Positions 7,836 through 17,153 of a stretch of DNA of 64,000 nt are shown here, one piece after another; position 1 is the stretch's first letter, and the number at the start of each line of letters is the position of its first letter. The stretch is from Pelagomonas calceolata (lineage: Eukaryota > Sar > Pelagophyceae > Pelagomonadales > Pelagomonadaceae). The stretch is from contig CAKKNE010000002.1 in the NCBI GenBank assembly GCA_918797485.1, forward strand, positions 5,670,501 to 5,734,500, written 5' to 3'. The position numbers and the translations under genes are program-made. The notes beneath the pieces were generated by a model, which was given only the letters and a program-made list of their open reading frames with translations, was not told the DNA's origin and searched no databases.

Positions 7836-9215
7836 TTAGGGAAGCACCTCCGCGGCGCCGCGCCGCGCCAGCACCGCGAGCGCGCCGTCCAGCAGCCGCC
7901 GCTCGACGCTCTTGAGCCGCCTTGCTAAATACGCCGGCGACCCCGGCGGCGCCGGCGGCGCGATTTGGACCACGACTTCATCTTCGCCCTCCCGTAACGC
8001 GAGGACGTCGCGCAGCGGCGCCTCCGCGACGGCGTTGCGCCGCGCCTCCAGGCACAGCCGCGCGATGTCGACGGCGTCGTCGAAGCACTGGGCGTCCAAC
8101 TCTTGACACTTCTCGAGCAGCCGGGGCCAGGGGTCGCGGTCGTCGCCGCCGTGCGTCTCTGCGATCGGCTTCATATCTTCATGCACACCACCATCGACCA
8201 TGGCCGCGGCTAAACAAGCCGCCCACGCGTCCGAGTCCGCATCACCTGAAGGTGGCGAGCGTTTGAGTTTCGGGATGAGTGCGATATGGTTCGCGTTCAA
8301 GGCGAAGCAGCACGCTACCAGTCGTCCTAGACCCTCGCCAGCAACACCGATTTCACAAGTCAAGACATCATCGAGACCGTCGTAGGGCGCCTCGTCACAC
8401 GCGTTCGCCAGCAATAACAGCCGGGCCACCGGTGAGTCTTCGCAGTCGCACGCGCTCATCACATCATTAATGGCAATAGACACGACGTCCTCGGGGAGCA
8501 GCTCATCACTCTCTGGTACAAAACCGTACCGGTATATCAAATCAGTATGAGCCCAGGCGTACGTCTGGAAGAGCTCGCCCGCGTGCGTGTCAAATCTCGC
8601 GCGCCCGATTACTAGATCCTCGTCCTCGTCGAAGGTGATATGGTCCTCCTTCGAATAATTCAATGTACAGTTGAAGGGCGTTAATGACCGCCCGAACCAG
8701 GGGTTCGCGTGGCTTGCCACAATAGCACACGCGTGGGCGTAGGTCCGCCGCGAGACTCTCTCCTTCAAAACCTCCTCCACCAGTCGTCTTTCCGCATCCA
8801 AGCGCGCGACCTTCAGCTGGACGACCGCCTCGAGCTCCGTGCCCTGTAATAAAGCGCGGTCCTTTGCATTCCAGGTCCAGGGGCAGGGCGCCGGTTTCAA
8901 AGTACGTAAAAAAGGCCGCCACTTCGATCGCGACTTCTTCCTCGCTTCCTTTATGAGTTTGGTAGCGGCGCGGCGCTGCGTGTCGCCCCGGTCTTTTCGC
9001 GACACCAAACAAGCAGATCTAGGAGCAACAAACAGCACCTCGCCCTTCGTCAGAGGTTTCGTCGCTATGAGTCCAAAACCGGCAATACAACGAGTGCTGT
9101 ACGTGACCTTCGGCGACCACATCGCGCCTCTCATATGAAGCCACTTTCGTAGAGATTTGAGGTCGCTGCGTTTCGCTCTTTGTTTGTGGATGCGCTGGCG
9201 CAGGAGGCGGCCCAT
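7836..9215 (-). CDS. SET-domain protein lysine methyltransferase (SETD6/Rubisco-LSMT-like)
   Basis: A 459-residue protein. The N-terminal SET half is seen at YSTRCIAGFGLIATKPLTKGEVLFVAP (about 39-65), the usual GxGL/A strand that contacts S-adenosylmethionine. The C-terminal SET half lies near residues 205-240 with GELFQTYAWAHTDLIYRYGFVPE, matching the GEELxxSYG...LLxxYGF motif of the SETD6/LSMT group. The intervening segment (ASHANPWFGRSL...LNYSKEDHI) takes the place of the iSET and NHxxxP region and is divergent. The C-terminal helical part resembles the Rubisco-LSMT substrate-binding region. The substrate is unknown; members methylate Rubisco, aldolase, RelA or H2A.Z. The start at 9215 is an ATG preceded by stops. 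Confidence 0.8.
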   Translation of the reverse strand: MGRLLRQRIHKQRAKRSDLKSLRKWLHMRGAMWSPKVTYSTRCIAGFGLIATKPLTKGEVLFVAPRSACLVSRKDRGDTQRRAATKLIKEARKKSRSKWRPFLRTLKPAPCPWTWNAKDRALLQGTELEAVVQLKVARLDAERRLVEEVLKERVSRRTYAHACAIVASHANPWFGRSLTPFNCTLNYSKEDHITFDEDEDLVIGRARFDTHAGELFQTYAWAHTDLIYRYGFVPESDELLPEDVVSIAINDVMSACDCEDSPVARLLLLANACDEAPYDGLDDVLTCEIGVAGEGLGRLVACCFALNANHIALIPKLKRSPPSGDADSDAWAACLAAAMVDGGVHEDMKPIAETHGGDDRDPWPRLLEKCQELDAQCFDDAVDIARLCLEARRNAVAEAPLRDVLALREGEDEVVVQIAPPAPPGSPAYLARRLKSVERRLLDGALAVLARRGAAEVLP

Positions 9216-9588
9216 CTCTTGTTATACGCGGCGCCTGCAGGCCGCTCTTGTGTTGTGGTGTTGTGCAGCACGGATGCCGCGGCGGTCAAAGTTTTTGGCC
9301 TTTATTGCTCCGTATCGACGTATTGCGTAGAATTCGACGCTTCGTTTGCAGCGGAAGCGCTTGCAAGTAGCGCACGCTTTGAGAGCGAGGCTGGGGCTCT
9401 CGCAGCGGAGGCACACGCATGCATGCATAACGCGGCGACAACGCCTCGCACAAGTACCTAGCGACGAAGAAGAGCTCACGCAGCGCTCACAGACACCATT
9501 TCTGGGCCGTGGACGCGTGCACGTCGCTTGCGGCGCCAAAACCGCTGCGCCTCAGGACCAGATCTAGCCATCCAGCGCGTACGCCGCG
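9216..9588. other. Divergent spacer between the SET gene and the J-protein gene
   Basis: 373 bp of AT-richer sequence (for example TCAAAGTTTTTGGCCTTTAT). Short open frames exist on both strands, including a Cys-rich one on the minus strand, but none has a credible start or family. It is probably a bidirectional promoter; no copy of the strong promoter module is present. Confidence 0.4.
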
Positions 9589-10758
9589 ATGCGTCGACCA
9601 CTGCTCCCGCTCCTGCTGGCCGCCGCGGCCGGCTGGCAGCCCCCGAGACGCGCGCCGACGCCACACGTCACTGAACCCGTCGGCTGGAGACACGCGCGCC
9701 GCCACCGCACGCGACTCAACCTCCAGCCCCCGACCGAGGCGCCGCCGACGACGGCGCGCGAGGGCTGGTTCGGCTTTGGAGACGACGACGACGGCGCGTT
9801 GCTGAGCAAGGCCGAGAACTGGTTCAAGCCCAAGAACCATTATACGGTCGAGAAGGGCGACACGTCGCACTACGCCGTGCTGGGCGTGGACCGGGACGCC
9901 ACACCACAACAGATCAAACGGGCTTATAGGACACAGTCCAAGACCTGCCACCCCGACGTCGACCCGAGTGACGCGGGGCGCGCGCGTTTTGATGCCGTGA
10001 CGCTCGCCTACGAGACGTTGAAGGATGCGAAGAAGCGCGACGCCTACGACGGCGCGCTCCAGGTCGAGCGCATCGCGGCCGACGCCGAGGCCTGGATCGA
10101 TTCCGTGGCCGTGCCCTTTTTGCGGGACAGCGCCATGCCCACGTTGTCAGATTTCACGAAGAATGTGGAAAAGGCGACGGAGAACGTGACCCTCGCCCAG
10201 GCCGCGGCCGCCGCGGCGGGCTTCGTGGTCGCCGGGCCCGTCGGCGCGGCCGCGGGCGTCGCGGCGCAAAAAGTCTACGCGGAGAATATTGATGACGTGC
10301 CTGTTGTGCCGAAGCCGGCGCCGACGGCGAACGCGACGAACGCGACGAAGACGCCGCCGCGCCGCCGCGGGCCCGCGTCGACGGCCGCGGCCGGCGCCGT
10401 GGGTTTTGTCGTGGCCGGGCCCATCGGCGCGGCGGCCGGCGTCGCCGCGGAGCGCTACTCGCGCCGGACGTCGACGACGACGACGTCGTCTTTATATGAT
10501 GCGCCCGGCGCCGCGGCCCCGCCCGTGGCCGCGCCGGCGCCGGCGCCGGTCCCCGTGCCCGCCGAGAGCGGCAAGCTCCCGCGGCGGCGGCGGGTCCGCG
10601 CGCCTTCATCAGATTCGGACGACCACCTCATCCGCATGACGCGGTCGGAGCTGCGGCGTACCTTGTTGCGGCGCGGCGTCCAGGCGACGGGGTCGAAGGC
10701 CGAGCTCATCGAGCGCATTCGTGCGCTGCCGCCCGAGGAGGAGGGTAATAAGTCGTAG
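9589..10758 (+). CDS. J-domain (DnaJ-like) protein with C-terminal SAP domain, probably plastid or secretory
   Basis: A 389-residue protein. The N-terminal leader MRRPLLPLLLAAAAGWQPPRRAP is a signal peptide followed by an Arg-rich, acid-free transit-like segment; Trp replaces the usual Phe at the junction, as some stramenopile plastid precursors do. The J domain spans about 93-155: HYAVLGVDRDATPQQIKRAY, the HPD triad at 121-123, and KRDAYDG. Two Ala/Gly-rich blocks (about 200-230 and 260-290) repeat GFVVAGP(V/I)GAAAGVAA. The last 45 residues (MTRSELRRTLLRRGVQATGS) form a SAP motif, which binds nucleic acid. J proteins recruit Hsp70; a J/SAP pair suggests a plastid nucleoid-linked co-chaperone, which is inferred. 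The ATG at 9589 gives the leader. Confidence 0.82.
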   Translation: MRRPLLPLLLAAAAGWQPPRRAPTPHVTEPVGWRHARRHRTRLNLQPPTEAPPTTAREGWFGFGDDDDGALLSKAENWFKPKNHYTVEKGDTSHYAVLGVDRDATPQQIKRAYRTQSKTCHPDVDPSDAGRARFDAVTLAYETLKDAKKRDAYDGALQVERIAADAEAWIDSVAVPFLRDSAMPTLSDFTKNVEKATENVTLAQAAAAAAGFVVAGPVGAAAGVAAQKVYAENIDDVPVVPKPAPTANATNATKTPPRRRGPASTAAAGAVGFVVAGPIGAAAGVAAERYSRRTSTTTTSSLYDAPGAAAPPVAAPAPAPVPVPAESGKLPRRRRVRAPSSDSDDHLIRMTRSELRRTLLRRGVQATGSKAELIERIRALPPEEEGNKS

Positions 10759-10773
10759 ACTCAAGGTGTTGAG

Positions 10774-13700
10774 TTACGCGCGAGCGCCGCAGGCGCTGCA
10801 GAACTGGCCCTGAACCGGGGCGCCGCAGGCGCTGCAGAAGTTGCGACCGGTCGGCGCCTCAGCAGCCGGCGCCCGCCAGGACGCCAGCCTCGACACCATG
10901 GAGGGGCGCTCCTGAGCCGGCTCTGGCGGCGGCGGCGGCATCAGCGGCGGCGCCGACGGGTCCGGTGCGGCATCTTTGAGCGCGCCCGACTCGACGGCCC
11001 CGGTTATTGTGCCTAGGACCTCCACTTCGGCCATCGGTGCCAAATCCGCGCTGTCCTTGGCGCGGCGCATGTACACGTACGCCCCGACGGCAATCGCGGC
11101 GATCACGGCGACGCCGGCGACCGTGCCCCCAATGAGCCCGGCCGACGCGGCGTCGGCGCCGCCGTTGCCGCCGCCGTCGCTTGGGGTAGCTTGGGAAATT
11201 GGAGCCGGAGTCGGAGTCGCCGTGGGGCCGCACTCCACCGGCAGCGCTGCGACGGCCGAGTCGCGTGTGACGGTGTAGAATATGTATCCTGGTGCGCCAC
11301 CGACTTCATGCATGCACTCGCAGTCGTTCTGGCAGTCGCAGCTGCCGTCGTCCCACCAGTCGATGGCCACGAGGTCGTCGCCGTATCCGTCCGAACACCT
11401 CTCCCAGCAGTCCGCCGGCGAGGCCGTGCAGCCTATTTGGTTGTTGAGATTCGAAAAGCACCACCCGCTCCCCGCTCCGTGGTTCGTTGTGCCGCTTGGA
11501 GAGGAATTGAGGTCGTTGGACGTCTCGATGTCGCATTCGTCGTCGTCGTCGTCGTCGTCCCCGTCGTCGTCCCCGTCGTCGTCGTCGTCGTCCTCCGAGC
11601 AGTCGTCGTACCAGCACTCGTTGAACTCCCCGTCGTCGTCGACGTTGCCGTCGAGGTCTTCGTCGTAGTACCAGGTATTCGTACCCGGCTCGCAGGTGAC
11701 TCGGCCGCCATAGTCGGCCGTTAAGTCGTGTGTCGTCGCGCAGTCGCACGATTGGCATCCAAAGCCCTGCATCACCGTTCCATCCTCTCGGCACTCTATC
11801 ACCTCAAAGCCCGGGGTGCAGTCGTCGTCGTCGTCCTCGTCGCCGTCCTCCTCGTCCTCCGAGCAGTCATCGTACCAGCAGTCGCCGAACTGCCCCTCGT
11901 GATCGACGTTGCCGTCGAGGTCTTCGTCGATATAAAAGGTATTCGTACCCGGATCGCAGGTGTATTGGCCGCCCGAATTGGTCGTTAGGTCGTCCATTTC
12001 GCAGTCGCACGAATCGCATTCGTCGTTGTGCATAAACGTCCCGTCGTCGAGGCACTCTGCCACCCCATAGCCCGGGGTGCAGTCGTCGTCCTCGTCGTCG
12101 TCGTCCTCCGAGCAGTCATCGTACCAGCACTCGCTGAACTCCCACGATTCGTCGGCGTTCCCGTCGAGGTCTTCGTCGTATAAAATGGTATTCGTACCCG
12201 GCTCGCAGGTGTATTGGCCGCTCGTCGCGGCCGTTAAATCTTCCACCGCTTCGCAGTCGCACGAATCGCACCCGCCGTCGCCGTTCGCCACTCTAGGGAA
12301 TCCTCGCATCAGCGTCCCGTCGTCTCGGCACTCTAGCACCCAAAAGCCCGGGGTGCAGTCTTCGTCGTCGTCCTCGTCGTAGTCTGAGCTGTAGCATGCC
12401 GATTTCAAGTCCGCGCAACAAGGATTACTTCCCCCAGCCATATAGTTCATGACGCCAGCCCGCGTGTTACCGTCGTACACTTCAGGATCTGCACATGCGG
12501 CCTGGATGGCCGAGTCGGAGCTCCAATCGATGGCGTTCATCTTTGCTTCGGCTCCAAGGAATCCATCGCATGTGTAGCCCGGGTAATTGGATGGGGCACC
12601 TCCATTGTACTGGCTCGGATTGAGGCAGAACTTGCTTCTATCGTAGCATTCTGCAACTTGTACGACGCCGCACGACGTCGACTGGCACGGCGTGCCGTTG
12701 AACGCGCCGTAGAGGTCCACGTCGTCGTCCGCGCACCAGCCGAGGTCCTGGTCGAAGGCTGAGGCGCCGTAGAACATCCAGAACATAGTCGTGACGCTGT
12801 CGATCGCCCAGTCACCGATGTCTTGATTAAACGCCAAGGCGCCGCCGAACACCCCGTACATCGATATGACGCCGGAGGTGTCCCACGCGCCGATGTCCCT
12901 GTTAAAGGACAAGGCTTCGATGAAAATCCCCTCCATCGTTGTGACCCCAGAGGTGTCCCACGCGCCGATGTCCTCGTTGAAGGACGCCGCGGCCGTGTTG
13001 CAGTAACCATTTCCTGAGTGGTCGGTTGAGGCCCCGCAAAACAAATACGACATGTCCGTCACCCCCCCAGTCGCCCACGTCGAGATATGACCGTACATCG
13101 CCTCGGCAGACGTGGCGTCTGAGAGCCACGCCGCGACGGCCGTTCTAATGTTGCTGTCGGTCATCACGTAGCCCGAGAGCACGCGCCGCTGCTCAAGGCT
13201 TTGGACTGACGAGCTCGGAGACTCGTTGGTCTTGATCTTGGAACTCTTTGTAATGGCGTAGTCGCTGCTGCCGCCCGAGAGCACGCGTCGCTGCTCAAGG
13301 CTTTGGACTGACGAGCTCGGAGACTCATTGGTCTTGATCTTGGAACTCTTCATAATGGTGTAGTCGCTGCCGCGGACCGAAGTCGCTGCCGCCGCCACGA
13401 GGGCGATCTCTGGCGAAATAAGCAGGTAGGCGGCGCCGTACGAGCGCCAGGCCGCGCCCTTCGCCGCGCTACTGCACCGCGGAATAACCCTTCCGAACAC
13501 GAAGAGTCCCAAAACAAGTTCTAGCAAAATCGCAAGAAACTGGAAGAGCCACCAGGAAGCCCGCCCTTCTTCTTCGTCGACGCCGCCCTTGGTCGCGTCC
13601 GGGGCCGCCAACATCAATTCGGCGGACACGTGGTTTTGGTAGAGCTGGAGCCGCGCCATCGTCGCGGCGACGCTCGTCGCCAAGCCCTTGGAGGCAGCGC

Positions 13701-13959
13701 GGTCGAGGCCGTTCTCGCCGGCCGGCGCACTCGTGCTGGCGCTTTTGTCGGACTTGCTGCCGTCGTACATGGTCATGGCCTCGGAGAAGCCAGCGAAATT
13801 CTCCCCGAGCCGGGAGCCGCTCAGGGAGCCGCCCTCGGGGCAGCCCTTCCAAGGTTTCAGGCAGCTGCTCAGAATGGAGCCGCGCGCGGGGGCCCGGAGC
13901 GGCAGCGCGCTGGTCAAGAAGAACAGCCCAAGGGCAGCTCTCACAAGGGCGCGCAGCAT
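10774..13959 (-). CDS. Large chimeric membrane protein: BspA-like (DUF285) repeats, acidic Cys-rich repeats, TM, zinc ribbon
   Basis: A protein of about 1061 residues. The frame opens at a TTG (13965); the first ATG is 13959 and gives MLRALVRAALGLFFLTSALPL, a signal peptide. A hydrophobic segment follows (WWLFQFLAILLELVLGLFVF, about 135-160). A 32-residue direct duplication comes next (SDYxIxKSSKIKTNES...QRRVLSG, twice), then BspA/DUF285-type repeats (AFNQDIGDWAIDSVTTMFWM). Four Cys-rich acidic repeats follow, each ending in long D/E runs (GTNTxxxDEDLDGN, ECWYDDCSEDDDD). Then come a WSC-like Cys-rich region (GWCFSNLNNQIGC...DCECMHEVGG), a transmembrane helix (GLIGGTVAGVAVIAAIAVGAYVY) and a C-terminal double zinc ribbon (FCSACGAPVQGQFCSACGA). 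It is probably a cell-surface protein with Ca-binding acidic repeats. The role is unknown. Confidence 0.75.
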   Translation of the reverse strand: MLRALVRAALGLFFLTSALPLRAPARGSILSSCLKPWKGCPEGGSLSGSRLGENFAGFSEAMTMYDGSKSDKSASTSAPAGENGLDRAASKGLATSVAATMARLQLYQNHVSAELMLAAPDATKGGVDEEEGRASWWLFQFLAILLELVLGLFVFGRVIPRCSSAAKGAAWRSYGAAYLLISPEIALVAAAATSVRGSDYTIMKSSKIKTNESPSSSVQSLEQRRVLSGGSSDYAITKSSKIKTNESPSSSVQSLEQRRVLSGYVMTDSNIRTAVAAWLSDATSAEAMYGHISTWATGGVTDMSYLFCGASTDHSGNGYCNTAAASFNEDIGAWDTSGVTTMEGIFIEALSFNRDIGAWDTSGVISMYGVFGGALAFNQDIGDWAIDSVTTMFWMFYGASAFDQDLGWCADDDVDLYGAFNGTPCQSTSCGVVQVAECYDRSKFCLNPSQYNGGAPSNYPGYTCDGFLGAEAKMNAIDWSSDSAIQAACADPEVYDGNTRAGVMNYMAGGSNPCCADLKSACYSSDYDEDDDEDCTPGFWVLECRDDGTLMRGFPRVANGDGGCDSCDCEAVEDLTAATSGQYTCEPGTNTILYDEDLDGNADESWEFSECWYDDCSEDDDDEDDDCTPGYGVAECLDDGTFMHNDECDSCDCEMDDLTTNSGGQYTCDPGTNTFYIDEDLDGNVDHEGQFGDCWYDDCSEDEEDGDEDDDDDCTPGFEVIECREDGTVMQGFGCQSCDCATTHDLTADYGGRVTCEPGTNTWYYDEDLDGNVDDDGEFNECWYDDCSEDDDDDDGDDDGDDDDDDDECDIETSNDLNSSPSGTTNHGAGSGWCFSNLNNQIGCTASPADCWERCSDGYGDDLVAIDWWDDGSCDCQNDCECMHEVGGAPGYIFYTVTRDSAVAALPVECGPTATPTPAPISQATPSDGGGNGGADAASAGLIGGTVAGVAVIAAIAVGAYVYMRRAKDSADLAPMAEVEVLGTITGAVESGALKDAAPDPSAPPLMPPPPPEPAQERPSMVSRLASWRAPAAEAPTGRNFCSACGAPVQGQFCSACGARA

Positions 13960-14305
13960 TTTCAATGTCCTCGTCCGTGTCCTTCTTCTTAGTATCCTTG
14001 TGATCCTTGTATTTTGACACTCGCGCTATCTCGAATCCGCAATCGCGGCGCAGCAGTCGTGCGAAGTCGACAGTAGCTTTCTTCTAGATATTATCTTTCT
14101 TCTAGATATTATCCTCAGCCTAGTGCCTTACAGGACGCAAGCTAATCTGGCACGACGGCTCGTCGAGGAGGGAGGGAGGGACGACGGCGTACGCGATAGT
14201 GCTTAGCTCGCGACGCGCCACCCGTGGCAGTTCGCTTTCCGCTGCACGCACCTCTGCGTTGACCACCAGCACACCTGCCGCCCCAGGAGCACGCCCCCAT
14301 CAAGG
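13960..14305. other. Divergent spacer with an 18-bp tandem duplication
   Basis: 346 bp between two start codons. TTTCTTCTAGATATTATC occurs twice in direct tandem (14078-14095 and 14096-14113), immediately next to the promoter module at 14119. No gene is seen. Confidence 0.5.
14119..14144 (+). promoter_or_regulatory. Promoter-type CTAGTG/CGCTAG module, copy 3 (degenerate)
   Basis: CCTAGTGCCTTAC, then GACGCAAGCTA. It lies between divergent starts, 160 bp from the ATG at 13959 and 162 bp from the ATG at 14306. Confidence 0.45.
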
Positions 14306-14941
14306 ATGGCCGACGCCTACGCCAAAGTCAAGAGGGGCGGCCTGAAGCTCAAGGGCGGCATGAAGAAGAAGCGCAAGCGCGAGCGCGCGCCGAAGGCACC
14401 GGAGGCCGCCGCGCCCGCCGCAACACCCCAAGAGGACGACGAGGACGATTTTGTCGTCGCGGCGGGCTCGGGCCGCATCTCGTCGTCGGGCACGGCCGTG
14501 CGCGGCCACGACGGCACGCGGTTCATGGCGGAGCTGCGGGCCGGCGACGCCGTCGTCATCACGCACCCGACGACGCTGACCGAGGAAACGCGGATTGTGA
14601 AGATGGTCCTTTCGGACGTGAGCATCGCCATCTCGTCGGCCTTCTCGTCGGATTTGGTGTCGACGACGGCCTTCCGCTACGTCGCGGCGCCGCGCGTCGA
14701 GCAGTCCGCGGCGGATAAGGAGCGGGACGCGGCTCAACGACGCGTGCTCCGCGAGGACGGCGCCGTCGGCGACTACGCGGGCGGCGGCGGCACGACGCTG
14801 GTCTACCGCACGCGCAAGAAGGGCGCCGTCGGCGGGTCCAACGGCTGGAAGATTGTGACCGAGAAGCTCGCCGAACCCAAAACGCGGACGGAGCTGCTCG
14901 AGATGCGCTCCAAGTACAAGAGCGACCGGCACTGCGGCTAA
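14306..14941 (+). CDS. Conserved basic protein with FAM32A-like N-terminal motif
   Basis: A 211-residue protein. The N terminus DAYAKVKRGGLKLKGGMKKKRKR resembles the KGxLKLKG-basic start of FAM32A, a nuclear, spliceosome-linked protein, but the rest is different. From residue 55 a compact region has FMAELRAGDAVVITHPTTLTEETRIVKMVLSDVSIAISSAFSSDL, followed by YRTRKKGAVGG and a C-terminal TELLEMRSKYKSDRHC. I recognise this as a conserved protist and algal arrangement without assigned function. The basic N terminus suggests a nuclear or nucleolar location, which is inferred. The ATG at 14306 is the first in frame. Confidence 0.7.
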   Translation: MADAYAKVKRGGLKLKGGMKKKRKRERAPKAPEAAAPAATPQEDDEDDFVVAAGSGRISSSGTAVRGHDGTRFMAELRAGDAVVITHPTTLTEETRIVKMVLSDVSIAISSAFSSDLVSTTAFRYVAAPRVEQSAADKERDAAQRRVLREDGAVGDYAGGGGTTLVYRTRKKGAVGGSNGWKIVTEKLAEPKTRTELLEMRSKYKSDRHCG

Positions 14942-15027
14942 GTATGTTCTCTCTGTCCTTCCGTTGCTCTATTCCGTTGCGTGTTACAACGGCGACGCGG
15001 GCCGCGGCACGCCCGACCGATGCCGAC

Positions 15028-15225
15028 TCCGAGTGGAAGGCTTAGCTTCTGACAGGCGCAGCGCTCATTACGGCGTGGCGATGGACGCCATCGGGGCGGC
15101 GACTGCTCGACGGCGTCTGGCATGTACGGGCCACCGCTCTCGAGTCCGAGTGGAAGGCTTAGCTTCTGACACGCGCAGCGCTCATTAAGGCGTGGCGATG
15201 GACGCCGTCGGGGCGGCGACCGCTC
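15028..15225 (+). repeat. Two 81-bp direct repeats, 117 bp apart, downstream of the FAM32A-like gene
   Basis: Copy 1 is 15028-15108 and copy 2 is 15145-15225, about 95% identical. Each contains GGAAGGCTTAGCTTCTGACA and GGCGTGGCGATGGACGCC. The latter part is near-palindromic (GATGG-ACG-CCATC) and related to the GATGGCGT/ACGCCATC arms in introns elsewhere in the window. The spacer 14942-15266 holds no gene. Confidence 0.75.
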
Positions 15226-15266
15226 TCGAGAGTACTAGTAGCATGAGAGTAGTACTAGAAAATAAG

Positions 15267-16595
15267 TTAGGAGCTCGAGCTCGAGCTCGACGACGACGAC
15301 GGCGACCGGTTGTCCGACCGGCGCCGGCGCGGCGGCGACCGCGACCGCCTCGGCGGCGACCGCGAGCGCCGCGGCGGCGACCGGGACCGCCGCAACGGCG
15401 ACCGCGAGCGGCCGTAGCGCCGCGGCGGCGAGCGCGACCGGCGGCGCGGCGGCGAGCGCGAGCGGTAGCGCCGCGGCGGGGACCGTCGCGGCGGCGACCG
15501 CGAGCGTCGCAGCGGCGACCGGGACCGGCGCGGCGGCGACCGGCGCGGCGGCGACCGCGACCGCGACCGCGACGACGGGCGGCGCCGCGGCGGGCTGTCG
15601 TCGCTGTAGCGGCGCCGCGGCGGCGACCGCGACCGCGACCGCGAACGGCGCGCGTCGCGGCCAAAGGAGTCGCTCCGCCGCGGCGGGTAGTAGCGCGTCG
15701 GCGGCTCCGGCGACCGCGCGCGCGGCATGGGCGGCGGCGAGGGCGCACGTTTGTGTTTCTTGTCCTTCTTTTTGGCGTCCTTCTTCTTCTTTTTTTTCTT
15801 GGACGACTTCTTTTCCTTCTTTTCCTTTTTCTCCTTTTTCTTGCGCTTCTTGGCTGCTTTTTTTTCAGCTAAAGCTAAGTCGCGCGCGTCTCGGTCATTG
15901 CCCGTCTCTTTGACACCACAAGCTTCGATGCGGACGCGCTGCGCCGCCGCCGGCGCGTCTTTCAGATACGTGTCGACCTTTTCAATCGCACGTACCACTT
16001 CCATGCCGCTCTTCACTTCCCCGAAGACGACGTGCTTGCTATCGAGGTGCGGCGCCGGCCCGCAGGTGATGAAGAACTGGCTCCCGTTCGTGTTCGGCCC
16101 GGCGTTCGCCATGCTCAGGAGCCCCGCCCTGGTATGCTTGAAGTGGAAGGCCTCGTCCTCAAACTTGCCCCCATATATAGATTCGCCGCCCGTGCCGTTG
16201 TGCTCGCTGAAGTCGCCTGCGCATGGACCCTCGTGTGATCATGAAGGCGACGTCGAAGTCGTGTCCGTCTGCCCGATGGCGTGGAGACCACCCCCGACGC
16301 CATCGCCGCGACACCCCTCGCGTTGCCCGCGCGTCTCATGAAATGAAGGCGCAATCGCCGCGAGACGCTGCGTCGCACCGCCTTGCACCATGAAGCCCGG
16401 GATCACGCGGTGGAACGTCGAGTGCCGGTAGTGGAGCGGTTTTTTTGTGGTCTTGCCGATGCCCTTCTCGCCGGTGCAGAGCATCAAGAAGTTCTGCGTG
16501 GTGCGCGGCGCCTGGCCGTCGTAGAGCGCGAAGGTGATGCGCCCCTCGGGCCGGCCGCCGATGCTGATATCCATCCAGCAGGTCGAGCGCGCCAT
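15267..16595 (-). CDS. SR-cyclophilin: cyclophilin PPIase with long RS domain
   Basis: Two exons (16595-16379 and 16216-15267, intron 162 nt) give 388 residues. The cyclophilin domain fills residues 1-170: [15 protein letters not shown] (catalytic Arg, FMxQGGDF), [12 protein letters not shown] and [11 protein letters not shown], all diagnostic. The FMVQGGDFS motif is rebuilt exactly by splicing. After it come a [12 protein letters not shown] block and about 170 residues of [10 protein letters not shown] repeats ending in a polyserine run. The family (PPIG/SRCyp, plant CYP63/95) sits in nuclear speckles and acts on SR proteins during splicing. The intron carries TCGCGGCGATGGCGT at 16297-16311 (minus strand) and an inverted GATGGCGT/ACGCCATC pair. 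Confidence 0.92.
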
Positions 16596-17153
16596 TGTTT
16601 TTGCTTGCTTGTTATCTTGCTGCCGTTTCGCGCTTTTTTGCTGCGCAAGCGTTCCGAGTTATGCTGCCGTCTCGCGCTGTCCGCGGCGGAAGACGTCGGC
16701 GAGCTGGGGCTGCTTAAACTTTGCAGGCAGTCCTCCGTTTGCAACGCCTCGAAGGGAGACCTTCCTCAGCGATCACAAAAGTTGTTTCAACAGGTCCGGC
16801 GCGCAGGACAAGCACCAGCGCTCGCGATTTTCGACTCGAGCCCGGCTTGCTTGCTTGCTAGTGTCTTACCGCCGCTAGCCCAACGCGGGTTCCTCAGCAG
16901 AAGCCTCGCGATCGCTACGCAGGCGAACCGAACCGTCGGACCGCTGGCAGGAGGCTTCGCCCTCGAGACTTGGGCGCTGCGGCCTCGCATGCGCACAGCG
17001 TTGTCTTTGCGCGGCCGAATAGCTCGCAAAGCCAAGTTACGCGCTCCCAGGGCGGCTCGACACCGCGCCATTTTACGCGTGCGTCAGCGCAAGCGCTGAG
17101 CCGCCGCGAAAACAGCCCCAGCACAATAACCACAACTGCACCAAAATAACAGG
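16596..17153. other. Divergent spacer between the SR-cyclophilin and Cdh1 genes
   Basis: 558 bp. It holds the promoter module at 16853-16879 near its centre and pyrimidine-rich patches. No credible gene is seen on either strand. Confidence 0.4.
16853..16879 (+). promoter_or_regulatory. Promoter-type CTAGTG/CGCTAG module, copy 4
   Basis: GCTTGCTAGTGTCTTAC, then CGCCGCTAGC. It is central in the divergent spacer, 258 bp from the cyclophilin ATG and 275 bp from the Cdh1 ATG. Confidence 0.55.

Noticed and set aside
9222-9539. Minus-strand Cys-rich frame (CLRCESPS...CATCKRFRCK) in the spacer
   Set aside because: No ATG-led start with support, no recognised zinc-finger spacing, poor GC3; probably chance.
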